A stretch of 64,000 nt of DNA from positions 2,542,001 through 2,606,000 of the forward strand of contig CAWAXW010000006.1 of the NCBI GenBank assembly GCA_963786155.1, given 5' to 3'. Within the stretch, counting starts at the first letter, position 1. Every line of letters starts with the position of its first letter. The notes under the pieces are model-generated. The model saw nothing but the letters and a program-made list of their open reading frames with translations, ran no database searches and was not told the origin of the DNA. Below are positions 9,178-20,100 of this stretch, piece by piece. A program made the position numbers and the translations under genes. Origin of the DNA: CAWAXW01 sp963786155 (GTDB lineage Bacteria; Actinomycetota; CADDZG01; WHSQ01).

Positions 9178-9227
9178 TCATGGCCATGAGTTAGCCTTCG
9201 ATCCTGAGAAGTCCGCAAAAAGTCCGC
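9178..9227. promoter_or_regulatory. Left-end palindrome and candidate integrase arm sites
   Basis: A 12-nt perfect palindrome (TCATGGCCATGA, 9178-9189) lies between attL and int. It is followed by AAGTCCGCAAAAAGTCCGC (9209-9227), which is itself a tandem pair of AGTCCGC units. The 19-nt unit recurs at 32649-32667, just inside the right end. Short direct repeats inside both ends are what tyrosine-integrase arm-type sites look like; binding itself is inferred. Confidence 0.5.
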
Positions 9228-9249
9228 AAGGCGATCCAGGGGAAGCTCG

Positions 9250-10347
9250 ATGGCTCATGTGAGAAAAGTCACCCGCAAGAGGGGCGGTGGAAACACAGGT
9301 CATGCCTGGCAAGTGCGCTATCGCGATTCCGACCGCGTTGAACGAAGCCGGACGTTCCGCACTAGAGACGAGGCCGATCGCTTCGCCCGCAAGGTCGAGG
9401 TCAGCAAAGACGAAGGCACCTATATCGATCCCAGCCTTGGCAAGACGCTTTTCGTTGACTGGGCTCAGGATTGGCTCTCATCGAGTGAGGTCGGGCTAAA
9501 GCCTCATACGTCTTCCGGGTACCGAACGCTACTCCGCAAACACATCTTGCCCGCTTTTGGGAGCACGCCTTTGGCCAAGGTTCGACCCGTCGACGTACGA
9601 CGTTTCGTCGCGGAGCTGTCGGAGGGCGGTATGAGCGCCTCGCGGGTCCGGTCCTCGTACTTCTTGGTTCAGGCGATCTTTCGGGCAGCTGTTGAATCTG
9701 GATACATCGGCCGCTCACCCTGTCTCGGCGTGAAGCTCCCCAGGGCCGTCATCCGCGAGATGCTCTTTCTCTCTGCGGAGGAGGTTCGACGGATCGGTGA
9801 CGCCGTTGCAGAGCAGTATCAGGCGCTCATCTATTTGCTCGCTTACGGCGGTCTGAGATGGGGCGAGGCCGCCGCACTGCGTCGAAAGCACTTGAATGTT
9901 CTGCGCCGAAGGATCGAGGTCGTGGAGTCGCTTGCCGACGTCGACGGTCACTTGTACTTCGGTCCCACCAAGACTCATCAGGCAAGGCGGGTAGCCATGC
10001 CAACAAAGCTGAACGACCGAATGAGGTTGCACCTGGAGCACTTCGTCGACAAGGACCGTGACGCCCTCGTATTCACCTCACCTGAGGGGGAACCCATGAG
10101 GCTGCCGAACTTCAGGCGGCGGGTGTGGTGGCCTGCCCTCGATGAGGCCGGCATCTCGCGCAAGGTACGCATCCACGACCTCCGTCATACGTGCGCCTCG
10201 TTGCTAATCGCTCAGGGGGCACACTCCAAGGCGATCCAGCAGCATCTCGGCCATAGCAGCATCTCCGTAACTCTGGACCGCTACGGGCATCTGTTTCCCG
10301 ACCAGCAAGATCAAGTTGCCGACGCGCTCGACGAGATCATCCGCTAG
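9250..10347 (+). CDS. int: Tyrosine-family site-specific integrase
   Basis: A 365-residue phage-type integrase. The N-terminal ~60 residues form an AP2-like arm-binding segment (WQVRYRDSDRVERSRTFRTR). The SAM-like core-binding domain spans ~65-160 and the catalytic domain ~170-365. The catalytic residues are visible: Arg in GLRWGEAAAL, Lys in TKTHQARRV, HDLRHTCAS (His and Arg), LGHSS (His) and the nucleophile Tyr in TLDRYGHLF. The protein is full length and should integrate and excise the element at the tRNA-Arg att site. It is followed 2 bp later by the DUF4160 gene. Confidence 0.96.
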   Translation: MAHVRKVTRKRGGGNTGHAWQVRYRDSDRVERSRTFRTRDEADRFARKVEVSKDEGTYIDPSLGKTLFVDWAQDWLSSSEVGLKPHTSSGYRTLLRKHILPAFGSTPLAKVRPVDVRRFVAELSEGGMSASRVRSSYFLVQAIFRAAVESGYIGRSPCLGVKLPRAVIREMLFLSAEEVRRIGDAVAEQYQALIYLLAYGGLRWGEAAALRRKHLNVLRRRIEVVESLADVDGHLYFGPTKTHQARRVAMPTKLNDRMRLHLEHFVDKDRDALVFTSPEGEPMRLPNFRRRVWWPALDEAGISRKVRIHDLRHTCASLLIAQGAHSKAIQQHLGHSSISVTLDRYGHLFPDQQDQVADALDEIIR

Positions 10348-10349
10348 AC

Positions 10350-10610
10350 ATGCCTCGGATCAGCGAGTTCTACGGGATCGTTATTGCGATGTATTTCTCG
10401 GATCATCCGACGCCTCACTTCCACGCCGCCTATGGCGAGCACGAGGCCAAGCTCGCTATCAGGCCTTTCGCGCTGTTGGAGGGGAGTCTGCCCACTCGCC
10501 AACTCCGCCTGGTGCGTCGCTGGGCCCGCCTCCATGAGGAGGAGCTGCTCTCCAACTGGGAGAAAGCCCGCAGCCACGGCAAGCCTAGTAAGATTCAGCC
10601 ACTGCCATGA
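10350..10610 (+). CDS. DUF4160 domain protein
   Basis: An 86-residue protein starting MPRISEFYGIVIAMYFSDH, with the typical DUF4160 motifs HPTPHFHAAYGEHEA and RLVRRWARLHEEEL. The biochemical role of the family is not established. It overlaps the next gene by ATGA, giving the common DUF4160-DUF2442 pair, which often appears on mobile elements and resembles a two-gene toxin-antitoxin arrangement in layout. That resemblance is inference. It follows the integrase stop by only 2 bp, so the three genes may be cotranscribed. Confidence 0.88.
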   Translation: MPRISEFYGIVIAMYFSDHPTPHFHAAYGEHEAKLAIRPFALLEGSLPTRQLRLVRRWARLHEEELLSNWEKARSHGKPSKIQPLP

Positions 10611-10897
10611 AGCACAGTGGAATGACTCGGGTCTCAGCGGTTGAGCCGCTTCACGACTTCGTCGTGAAGCTTTCCTTCACCAACGGTGTAGTTGCCGATG
10701 TTGATCTGCAACAGTTCATGTGGGGCGAGGTGTTCGCGCCCCTGGTTGAGGATCCGTCGTTGTTTCAACGCGTCGCGGTCGACGAGATCCTCGGGACGAT
10801 CGTATGGCCGAACGAAGCGGACCTCGATCCCGATGTCTTGTACGCGCTGGCTACTGGCACTTACGAAGAACTCATGCGTGGCGAGGCCGTCTCATAG
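10607..10897 (+). CDS. DUF2442 domain protein
   Basis: A 96-residue protein with the DUF2442 pattern: VVKLSFTNGVVADVDLQQF, the central FAPLVEDPSLFQRVAVDE and TIVWPNEADLDPDVLY. DUF2442 proteins are small, partly DNA-binding-like partners often encoded beside DUF4160. The start overlaps the stop of the DUF4160 gene (ATGA), indicating coupled translation and a functional pair. Confidence 0.88.
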   Translation: MKHSGMTRVSAVEPLHDFVVKLSFTNGVVADVDLQQFMWGEVFAPLVEDPSLFQRVAVDEILGTIVWPNEADLDPDVLYALATGTYEELMRGEAVS

Positions 10898-11411
10898 GCC
10901 GGCAGGGTTCCCCAGCCTCTGTGTCCTTGGCTTCAAAGCAGCTGCTCACATGGAAGCTCCACGGCATTTCAGAAACGCTCCCCAAGTCGGTGAAGTGAAC
11001 ACGAGAGATTTGGACATTTCTGTCAAAGGAGACGGAAGGTCCAATCGGACTAATGTCAATAGGGAGTCCTGCGCGTGAGATTCGACGCTCGGTCGTTCTC
11101 GCTCTGCTGCGCTGCGACCTCGGTCGGGGGTCGACCTTCGACCGAAGGAGCGCCTCCCCGATATGGGAATCATTCCGCCTCCGCTGGTGCCGGTGCGGGC
11201 GAGATCGCGGCAGAGCCGCCACGAAGTAAGGCATCGGCACCGCCGCTAGAGCGCGCAGATAGCTCGGTGATTCTCCCGGTAGTGCGGCTGAGCCGCGGTG
11301 AAGAGCGTTCGTCTCCACCGCCGCGTCGGCTTCTCAGCTCCCATAGCTCCGCCCCACTCCAGAACGACTGATCGAAGTTGCGCCGGTCCGGCCGACCGTG
11401 CCCAAATTTCG
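10898..11411. other. Intergenic region inside island, no supported gene
   Basis: About 510 bp between the DUF2442 gene and a convergent secreted-protein gene. Open frames exist on the plus strand (for example 11075-11371) but are rich in Ser/Pro/Arg, lack any domain and look like chance frames in GC-rich DNA. I see no terminator or tRNA here. Confidence 0.5.
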
Positions 11412-12377
11412 TCAATCCCATCTTACGAAGAGACCGTGCGATCCGACCTCTTCTAGGGTCCCTTCTGTCTCGACCCAGGCTCCTAACCCACGTGTGCCAT
11501 CAAGGTTGGGTGGAAAACTGTTCTGGGTGTAGTTGGTAAGAAACGTCATCGAATATTCACTGCCTTCACCAAGCAACGTAAATGCCCCCGCGCCGGCTCC
11601 TGCGAGCGAAAGCACGCTGCAGTGCGGGCCGTAAGCAACCTCAGGAGCAGGCGAGGTCGGTCCAGCGTAGTGGCATATGCCGAAGTTGTAGCTCTGGTTC
11701 ATAGGCATGGTGAAGAAAAGGTTGCTGAGGGCCAGGCCACGAACTCCGCTCTGGTATGAGTCCCCTGCGGCATAGAGTGAGTTGTGTTCTCGCGCGAGGA
11801 GCTGTTCTTCTGGGGTCTTGAGGTCGACCGGTGCTGGGAAGTCGGGCTCAAGATGCGTCTCCCCAGCTAGTCCCGCGAGCTTGAGTGTCACTTGAGTGGG
11901 CTCTCCATCTGCCAGCAAGTAGAGGCGATAGTCGCCGGCCGGAAGAATATGGGTTCGGGGTCCGCCGGCTCCAGGGGCTCGTCCAGGGAACTGATAGTTG
12001 ACAACGCTGGGTGTTGAGCCACAGCCGGTGACGCACTGTTCGAAGCGTCCGGCCATTAGGAACCGGTCCCCGAAGCCGTCGGGTGGAGGGTCTTCAACCA
12101 GTAAGATGCCTAGCGATCGCCCTGTCCCCTGGATGGCAACGGTACGAGATGGTCCCTTTCTGCTTCGGACGCGGGTGGTAAGCGACACTCCTGCGTCCCG
12201 GGCAAGGCGCACAGGCATATAGGCGGACTCTGTTCCGGTGATCACATTGGCGCCTCGAAGCAGGGCGCGCGGGGCCTCGCTAGCGATGACGGGCGGTGCA
12301 GCTGGCATGACTGACCCCGCCATCCATAGCAGGACGAAAATGGCGACTAGGCGAACGCCTCTTTGAGCTGCCCACAT
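11412..12377 (-). CDS. Hypothetical secreted protein
   Basis: A 321-residue protein with an N-terminal signal peptide (hydrophobic core LVAIFVLLWMAGSVMPAAP). I do not recognise the mature part. It has a beta-rich composition with tracts such as ILPAGDYRLYLLADG, two pairs of cysteines (CVTGC; CHYAG with HCSVL) and a Gly/Ala-rich stretch LAGAGAGAF. The line around IQGTGRSLGILLVEDP could be a jelly-roll or pre-peptidase-like beta domain, but that is a guess. It is an island cargo gene, codirectional with the next small secreted protein. Confidence 0.7.
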   Translation of the reverse strand: MWAAQRGVRLVAIFVLLWMAGSVMPAAPPVIASEAPRALLRGANVITGTESAYMPVRLARDAGVSLTTRVRSRKGPSRTVAIQGTGRSLGILLVEDPPPDGFGDRFLMAGRFEQCVTGCGSTPSVVNYQFPGRAPGAGGPRTHILPAGDYRLYLLADGEPTQVTLKLAGLAGETHLEPDFPAPVDLKTPEEQLLAREHNSLYAAGDSYQSGVRGLALSNLFFTMPMNQSYNFGICHYAGPTSPAPEVAYGPHCSVLSLAGAGAGAFTLLGEGSEYSMTFLTNYTQNSFPPNLDGTRGLGAWVETEGTLEEVGSHGLFVRWD

Positions 12378-12449
12378 GACTTAATGGTTCGACCCCTGAG
12401 ATCGCCTTCCTACCAGTTCCAATTGCCCGGCCAGGGGCAGAATCAGGCG

Positions 12450-12899
12450 TCAGGGACGCTCGGGCGCATTTACCGGGCAATCCTTGGGCAGGATGATGAC
12501 TAGGTCGCTGTGCCTGACTGGCACTGGCCCCGGAGCTGCCACGCCCGACACGGCCCCCCGGTAGACACCCGGAACACACGGAAAGACAACTGAGGCTCCA
12601 GCTCCATTCGACCCATCATTCAACGCGGGCTGACAACGGATCGGCTGCGCAACGGCCTCGAGACAAACCTTGACCGATACAAAAAGGTGCCTGGCATCGC
12701 ACCCAGCACCTCCTGAAACGTGTATGCCAAAAATCCCTAGGTCCTCGTCGAATCCAGCTGACGGGGCACCTACGCTACTGTCGCAGCCCGGAACGAGCTC
12801 CCAGACGGGATCAAGTGGATCGGCCAGCGCGGAGCTTGGAGCTACCACCAGTAGTAGAGCTGATGCTGACACAACACTGAGGAACTTTCGTATGCCCAC
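12450..12899 (-). CDS. Small hypothetical secreted protein
   Basis: About 149 residues from GTG 12899, chosen because an AGGGAGGC ribosome-binding site lies just upstream and the product then begins with a clean signal peptide (GIRKFLSVVSASALLLVVAP, cleaved after ALA). The mature part has six cysteines (GCDSS, AGCDARH, VCLEA, IRCQP, FPCVPG, DCPVN), suggesting disulfides outside the cell. No known domain is recognised. A longer in-frame extension to 13052 looks non-coding. Confidence 0.6.
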   Translation of the reverse strand: MGIRKFLSVVSASALLLVVAPSSALADPLDPVWELVPGCDSSVGAPSAGFDEDLGIFGIHVSGGAGCDARHLFVSVKVCLEAVAQPIRCQPALNDGSNGAGASVVFPCVPGVYRGAVSGVAAPGPVPVRHSDLVIILPKDCPVNAPERP

Positions 12900-13074
12900 G
12901 ATGCCTCCCTGTGGCTCGACCGGCAAATGCCAGATCATCCAGACGGATGGTGCACTCGATGGGCTTCGACAACTCCAAGGACTTCTCCTTTGTAGGTGAG
13001 CAGATTCCTGGCAGACTCGCTGTCCAGCCGCGGGAGACCCTGTGAATCCCATAGCAACCCCGCCGCCCGTTCGT

Positions 13075-13320
13075 CATCGCGCCCGCTCAGTCATTCGAAG
13101 GCGACGGCACCAAGTACGGCCTCAGGGTCTGCGCAAACAGCTCGACATCCCGAGAGCCGGGACAGAGGGAACTCGAAATCACACCCTCAACCGCTGCGCC
13201 TTCATAGTCGCCGGCGTGATCGCCGCCGGCCACCTCCTCGAGCATGTTGCAAGGGCCGAGCTCCGCCGCACCGCATTATCGATCGGCGTCAAAGATCACG
13301 ACAACTCCAAGCTTCTTTCG
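13075..13320 (+). pseudogene. C-terminal remnant of a primase-helicase type replication protein
   Basis: The plus strand carries a stretch that reads GTKYGLR in one frame, then EGTRNHTLNRCAF, VAGVIAAGHLL and a final ALSIGVKDHDN in another. This GT-YGL / EG-RN-LNRAAF / G-L pattern is typical of the C-terminus of bifunctional primase/polymerase or phage-type primase proteins. Only ~80 residues remain, with no start and at least one frameshift. It points tail-to-tail at the relaxase gene. It suggests that the element once carried its own replication gene. Recognition is by motif memory only. Confidence 0.45.
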
Positions 13321-16300
13321 AGACCAGCGTCTCGCTCGCGCGTCCGACCGAGGCGCCTGTCGTTGACCTCCTCGACGGTCCTTTCCGCCTGCTGTCTGTC
13401 GAGTCGCTGATCGGTATTGCGCGGCTCTCCTCCCAGCGCCTTGTTGCGGTCCTTGATCCCATACTTCTCTCGGTAGCTCTCGATCGTTAGGACGGCCTGA
13501 CCCCATTCCTTCCTCTCAGAAGGTCGCGCCGGGGCTGGGCCCACGGCGTTCTCCAGATACTTCGGGAGCTCGTTCCCTCGCTCACGTAACAGAGCCATGT
13601 CCCTGCGCCCCAACTCATTCTCGATGTGTAGCCAGCGCTCGACGAGTGGAGCCCTCTCTTCTACCCAGCTTTGGCGTACCTCCTGAGCCTTGATCGACTC
13701 GTGTTGCTCCGTACGGAGTTGCTTGAGCGAGTCACTCAGCCTTTGACCCGCGCGTTGCGCACCTTCGATGCGCTGTTCGAGCCGCTTAACTTCCTGCCGG
13801 TTGCGAGCTCGATGGAGGGCGCTCATCGAGCCAAGACGCCCCTGCGCTTCCCTTCTGGTGTCGCGTTGGCGCTGCAGGAAGCCCTCGAGCTTTTCCCGCT
13901 CGTGCTCGAAGTGGTTGATCGACGAGGTCTGATCGGCCGGCCTCTTCATCAACTGCTTGTGGAGCCGATCTCGCTCCGACAACAGTGACGCTCCATCCAT
14001 GCGAGCGATATCCCGTGCCTCGTCAAGATCGATAGCGAGCGACTTCGCCTTGGTGCGCTCCAATGCTCGCGTCAGTTCATCTAAGACGTATGGGCGCTCG
14101 ACACTGCCCCCGACCTCGTCGCGCCCGCAGGCATCACCCAGCACCACGTAAAGGTGGTTCTCCTCGCGCCCCGCGACATAGCGACGTAACCCCACTCCCG
14201 ATACATCGACTCGTCGCCGAGCACGAACGCTCGATCCGTCGTCATGCCCTGCGCCTTGTGACCGGTGATGGCGTATGCGTGAGTGAGATGACCGGCTGCG
14301 AGATAGTCCTGGGGCAGCGTTACGAGCCGCTCATCTTCGAGCCGAACCTCTAGCTCAAAGGTTGTCTCATCGATGCGTTCGACCACGCCGCAGCTCCCGT
14401 TGATGACGCCCAGCTGTCGATCGTTTCGTAGCGTCATGACCTGATCGCCCACACTGAAGGACTTCGCCCCCACGGTCATCTCGACGGGATCGAGAACGCC
14501 TTCCGCTCTGAGGATCGCTCGGGCGCTGTCGTTGAGATCGGTAACGTCGGCTCTGCGTGCGGCGATCATGACCGCCGAGCCCTCCTGTGATGCCTTCCAC
14601 CAATCCACCACCAGCTGGGCCCGGGTCTCAACCGCATCTCGTCCCACCACCAGCCGCCCACGATCGCTATAGACCTCGATCGCTTCTGAGGAGCGACCCT
14701 CTCGAAGGAGCTCGAGGGCATCTCGCTCCCACGAGTTGCTTCTGGCGCCTCACCTCCGACAGCTCGATGGCCGGAAGTCTGCTTTTTGAGGGCCCGGAAG
14801 GCTCCCCCTGCGGCGATCTCGGGAAGCTGCTTGTCGTCCCCCACCAGCACGACCTTTGCTCCGGCTTGCTGAGCGTGGGTAAGCAATGCTTCGAGCTGGC
14901 GGGTCCCGACCATGCCGGCTTCGTCCACGACGATGACCGTGTCCCGGTCGAGACCTGGAGAGCGGAAGTCGTCGAGGTCTTTCATCAGAGCGGCGATCGT
15001 GGAGCTCTCGATCCCGGAACCCGCTTCGAGCTCCTTGGCGGCGCGAGCCGACAGGGCACAGCCGATGACCTTGATGCCGGAGGCTTCCCAGGCATCTCGT
15101 GCCGCGTCCAGAGCGAAGGTCTTGCCGGTGCCGGCCTTGCCGACGACGACCTCGACCCCTCGCCCACTGCGGGTGAGGTCCTCGACCATCTGGCTCTGCT
15201 CGCGGTTCAAGGACGGTCGGCGCTCGAGGGCGGCACGGACTGCGTCGGGTCGGGCCATCCCCTCTCGGTCATCGATACGCCTCACGGCTCCGCGGATCAG
15301 GCCCTTCTCGAGATCGAGCAGTCTCCTCGGTCGAGTAGCGGACATCGTCGACCACCGAAGGGCACCACCGACCCGTTGGACGAGCCGCAGAGACCGTTCC
15401 GGTGGTGAGCAGTGGTGCCTGGTTCTGCGCGGCAGACAGCGGCACCACCCGCATCGAGTCGAGCAGCTCGAAGGCCAGATCCTCGATCTTTTCGATGGTG
15501 GCCCCGTTGGGGAGCCGCTCGCAGAGTCCTTGGATCACTTCGCGCTCGGTGAAGCTGCTCGAGTCCCGGGTGAGCCCTTCCGGCTCGACCAGCTCGGTCA
15601 TGATCCTGTTCTGGTCGGCGCGACCGATAGAACGCGGCTCCCGGTCGAGGGAGTGAGCGAGATCGCGGCGGGAGAATCCAAGCTCCTTGGCCCGACGCTC
15701 CCATTCCGGGAGCAGGCCCTCGGGATGGACCCGGTAGTCCTTGGCCCTGCGGGTGTCGAGGGTCGCGACCTGAGCGGCCTTGGCGCTCTTTTCGCCCCGT
15801 TCCTCCATGCGGATCTCGATCTCGGCGCGTCGCTTGGAGAAGGCCTTGATGACCTCGCGCGGGACACCCTCGATCTCGGCGGTGCCGTTACCCATCTGGG
15901 TCCACTCGACCCCCAGTCGCCGACTCACCTCGTGTCGCAGTTGTGCTTGGTAGAGGTAGCCGGCCGTCTTGGCGTGGCTGTAGAGGAGGCGCCCATCGAG
16001 CGCGCTCCACTTGCCGTCGTCCCCGTGCATGAGGTTGGCGACCAGGACGTGGGTGTGAAGAAGCGGATCGCCGGCACGGGAGGTCCGGTGGCGGAAGGCC
16101 GAGGCAACGAACCCCGATGAGCCGATCGGGAAGAGCCCGTCGGTTCCCCGGCGGCCAACGCGCGGTGTTGCGTTCGAGGTAATCGAGGGCCGCGGCGACC
16201 GCGGCGTCATGGGCGTTCACGACCTCGTTGGAGGCATCCTTGGGCCCCAGGGCATGAAGCAACGAGACCGATTTGGGAGCCCGGAAGGTGAGGTCGAAGC

Positions 16301-16546
16301 CGGGCATCCGAGCCTTGTGGTGGCGCTGGCTCATGACCTCGCCGGTCTCGGGATCGACGGCCTTCGAGGACCGGAGTGAGGTCTCGTTCGATCACTCGAC
16401 CCTCGAGTCCGAGGTCGGCTCGATCCGCCGCCGAGCCAGTAGCCGGGGGCCTCGCCGGAGCCGACGTAGTAGTCCTCGACGCCCTTGGCCACGGAGTTCA
16501 AGTAGTAGTCCTGCTGGCCCCTTGCCAGCTTCCCGATGTTGAGCAT
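13296..16546 (-). pseudogene. MobF-family conjugative relaxase/helicase (TrwC/TraA-like), multiply frameshifted
   Basis: Reconstructed length is about 1080 residues. The N-terminus MLNIGKLARGQQDYYLNSVA and GVEDYYVGSGEAPGYWLG is the typical TrwC relaxase start, with the metal-binding HTHVLVANL. The helicase part has Walker A GKAGTGKT and VIVVDEAGMVGTRQLE. A later segment with ITGHKAQGMTTDRAFVL is followed by a coiled-coil C-terminus. The frame changes at roughly 16430, 16360, 16160, 15330, 14690 and 14150, each time resuming the same protein. It would nick oriT and unwind DNA for mobilization. Whether the breaks are real decay or sequence error cannot be told here. Confidence 0.85.
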
Positions 16547-16603
16547 CCACACCACCGACTTGCCGTAAATACCCTTCATGTAATTACTAGCATGTAAATG
16601 CAA

Positions 16604-17114
16604 GTCTGTGCAACGTTTGCTCGAGGATTAGTACCGGTGATTGTCGGGGTCGTGTATGGAGTAAGAGCTCGAACGAAAGCCGGTCCTAGGGTTCGGTTTC
16701 AACAAGAGTTGAGCTGCCTGTTTGATGTTGAAGCGTTCTCAGCCTTGGACTTGTTTGCCACCGGCTACTGATCTGAGAGAGCGCTCCTGAGGCAGGTGAC
16801 CTCGTCGACATACCCATGCTGTAACGCTTGCGACGCCCACTGCAATCAGTGCTCCCAGAGTCAGCCAGGCACCGATCCCGATGAGGCTCGCATCAACTGA
16901 GCCTGATAGACCGCCTTACCCCCGTAGACCACTTGCTTCCGACAGCTCAACGCGTTCGACGGCCGATCAGTCTGAGAAGCCGCAGTCTGGTGGCTGGCTG
17001 CGGCCTAGTCCACCCCTAAGCAAGCACATTACGTATTCCAGTCAAACCGGACTTCTCCTATCTTCATCTCCGATCTGCTCTTTCGGGCGAAAACTTTCAA
17101 TCGGAGGTTCCTAG
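16604..17114. other. Intergenic region between relaxase and RHS gene
   Basis: About 510 bp between divergent genes, a likely place for oriT and the RHS promoter, though I cannot point to a nic site. On the minus strand about 16770-16915 reads as a start-less ~45-residue single-membrane-helix segment (GAWLTLGALIAVGVASVTAW), perhaps a gene remnant. Upstream of the RHS start the sequence CAATCGGAGGTTC supplies the ribosome-binding site; the same string precedes the LPFTG gene at 56391. Confidence 0.5.
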
Positions 17115-20100
17115 ATGACTTTGGGCAAGCGCGGTCTGTTTTCGACAGGGGTCGCACCGATCTCGATCCTGCTCGCATCGTTGATGTTCCTGAGCCTCGT
17201 GCAAGTGAGCGCTGCGCCACCGGCGCAGGCACAAGGGGGCGGCTCCGTCTCCTATACCTATGACGAGTCTGGGCGACTGACCGGTGTGGTCGCTCCCAAT
17301 GGAGATGCGGCCTCGTATCGCTACGACCAAGTCGGCAATCTCCAATCGATCGCTCGCTCGGCCACGGGCCCGATGATCCTGGAGTTCACTCCGAACAAGG
17401 CCCCAGCAGGTGCAACCGTGACCGTCCACGGAACCGGCTTTGCCGCCGCCCCAGGCGACAACACGGTCAAGGTCAACGGCGTCGACGCAACCGTCACGTC
17501 CGCGACCACCCGCAAGCTCCAGGTGACCGTTCCCTCGGGGGCGGGTACCGGTGCGATCCGGGTGGAGACCGCGGCCGGTTTCGACCTCTCGGATGACACG
17601 TTCACGACCGCCGGATCGGTCGCCGCGCCCACCATCTCCTCTTTCTCTCCTGCGATGGCCGTCCCTGGCGACACGATCACGATCTCGGGATCCAACTTCG
17701 ATACCGACCCGACCTTCAACAATGTCTTCATCAACGACTCCTTTGCCCGTGTCACCTCGGCCAGCACGACTCAGCTCACGGTCACCGTGCCGGAGTTCGT
17801 GGGTTCGGGTCCGATCGAGGTCTCGACCGCTGCCGGCAAGGCAACCGCCGCGACCCACCTCTTCATTCCGCCTATGGGCAAGACGATCGCCGATATCGAG
17901 GCGACGGGCACTACGGCAGCCACCGAGTCAGAGACGATCACGATCGACCAACCCCAGCAAGGTCGCGCTGGTCACCTTCGATGGGGTCCGGGGCGGGGCC
18001 GCGAGCTTGTCGTTCACCGCGGGCACGATGTCGGGCGCGGACATCACGATCTACTCTCCCCAGAGAACCACCATCCTCAATGCCACCTACGTCGCCAACG
18101 GTGTGTTCGTCGACGCAGTCCCGCTTCCCGCGACCGGTACCTACACGATCATGTTCACGCCTCGTTTCAGCTACACCGGCAACCTGACCTTCACCCTCCA
18201 CGATTCGACCGAACTCGACGCCGGTTCGATCGCCACCAACGGCACTGCCAAGACGATCACCACGACGATCCCCGGCCAGAACGCGCGCGCGACCTTCTCC
18301 GGTGACGCGGGCCAACGCGTCAGCCTGGCGGTCTCGGGCGTGACCTACGGGACCAGCTACGATCGCGGCTCCGAGCTCAACATCTACGACAAGTACGGGA
18401 AGTCGGTCGGCGGGACCGGCAGCTTCGGTACCAACGGCACCTTCCGCGACCCGATGACCCTGCCCTACACGGGGCTATACACGCTGCGTCTCGATCCCGG
18501 AGGCACGTGGCGTTCTCCTGAAACGGGCGCGGCGACGCTGAAGGTGCACACCGTGCCGGCGGATGCTACAGACTCCATCAGCTTCGGCGGCTCCAAGTCG
18601 ATCGCCACGGCGACGCCGGGCCAGAACGCCAAGCTCAGCTTCGACGCGACCGCGGGCCAGGACATGAGCTTTAACGTGAGCGCGAGCTCGATCTCCTCGT
18701 GGACCTACTCGATCCTGAGACCCGACGGCTCGACGTTGACGGGGCCACACATGGGCTACACCGGCGTCTTCCGTGATACGACTGATCTCCCGACCGCGGG
18801 AACGTATTCGATCCTTATCGATCCCAACGGTGCCGCGACAGGCTCCGCGACCGTGCAACTCCACGATGCCACCGAGGCAGACGGTGGGACCCTCGCGCTC
18901 GATGGCTCCGCGCACTCGCTGTCGATGTCGACGCCGGGCCGCAACGCCCGCTTCACGTTCTCAGGCACCGCGGGTCAGCGCGTGAGCCTGGACTCTCACA
19001 GCCTCGTGGGCGACGTCGTGGTATTCGCTGGGCTACGTATTCCTCTACAAGCCCGACGGCACCCAGCTGAGCTACTGCTCGATCGCTGGGAACCCCAACT
19101 GCTTCATCGAGGCGGTGACGCTGCCCACGAGCGGCACCTATAAGGTCGTGATCGATCCCGCTTCGGACTACACGGGCACCGCAACGCTCAAGGGCTGGGA
19201 CGTGCCGGCCGATGCGACGCAATCGACCTCCATCGGCGGTGGTGCGTCGAGCCTGACGATCGGCACGCCGGGACAGAACGGTTCCTGGACCTTCGCCGGG
19301 ACCACCGGGGCAAAGGTGAGCTTCAAGTTCACCTCCAACACGATCTCCAGCGCGTCGGTGACCATCAAGGCGCCCTCCGGCGCAACCGTTGCGACGGTTT
19401 CGGGCGGCTCCTCGAGCTACTTCGTCGACAAGAAGACCTTGACCGAGACCGGGACCTACACCATCAAGCTCGACCCCGAGCACAAGCGCACGGGGTCGGT
19501 CACTCTCAATGTCTACGACGCCACCGACCTCGACGCGGGAACGATCACGATCGGCGGCGGTCAGCAAAGCGTTGCGACCACGACGCCGGGCCAGGACGTC
19601 TTCGTCACCTTCGAAGGAACCTCGGGCCAGCTCCTGCGTCTTACCGGGTCGGCCTACTTCTACCTCTGGGTGACCAAGCCCGATGGGACCTACCTGCTGA
19701 GCCCGACCGTCGCCGGCAACCCCGGCAACTTCGATCTCCCGGCGCTTCCCGCGACCGGGACCTACAAGATTTTCGTGGACGGCGGCGACTCGACCGCCAC
19801 CTACTACCTGACCCTCGCGACGCGCTCGGCGCGACGCGTCGCGAACAAGCCTCAGCTATCCGGCGCGCCCGCTAGCCTGCAGGACCATTGGGACGAGTTC
19901 GCACTGGTCTCTCGTCCGCCCAAGTCCGACTCAACCAGGTCCGTCGGGCACAAGCGGCACGGCCCACTCGATGGCCCCCGCAAAGGGGCGGAGCTCGCCG
20001 GTCTTGTCATCTCGACCACCGGGCGCCCCCTTTCCCGGGTCACGGTCAGCGCCGACGGGATCTCGACCCGCACCGATGCCCGGGGACGCTTCCTGCTACA

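Noticed and set aside
11075..11371. Possible 98-residue protein between DUF2442 and the secreted-protein gene
   Set aside because: Low-complexity Ser/Pro/Arg composition, no ribosome-binding site of note and no domain.
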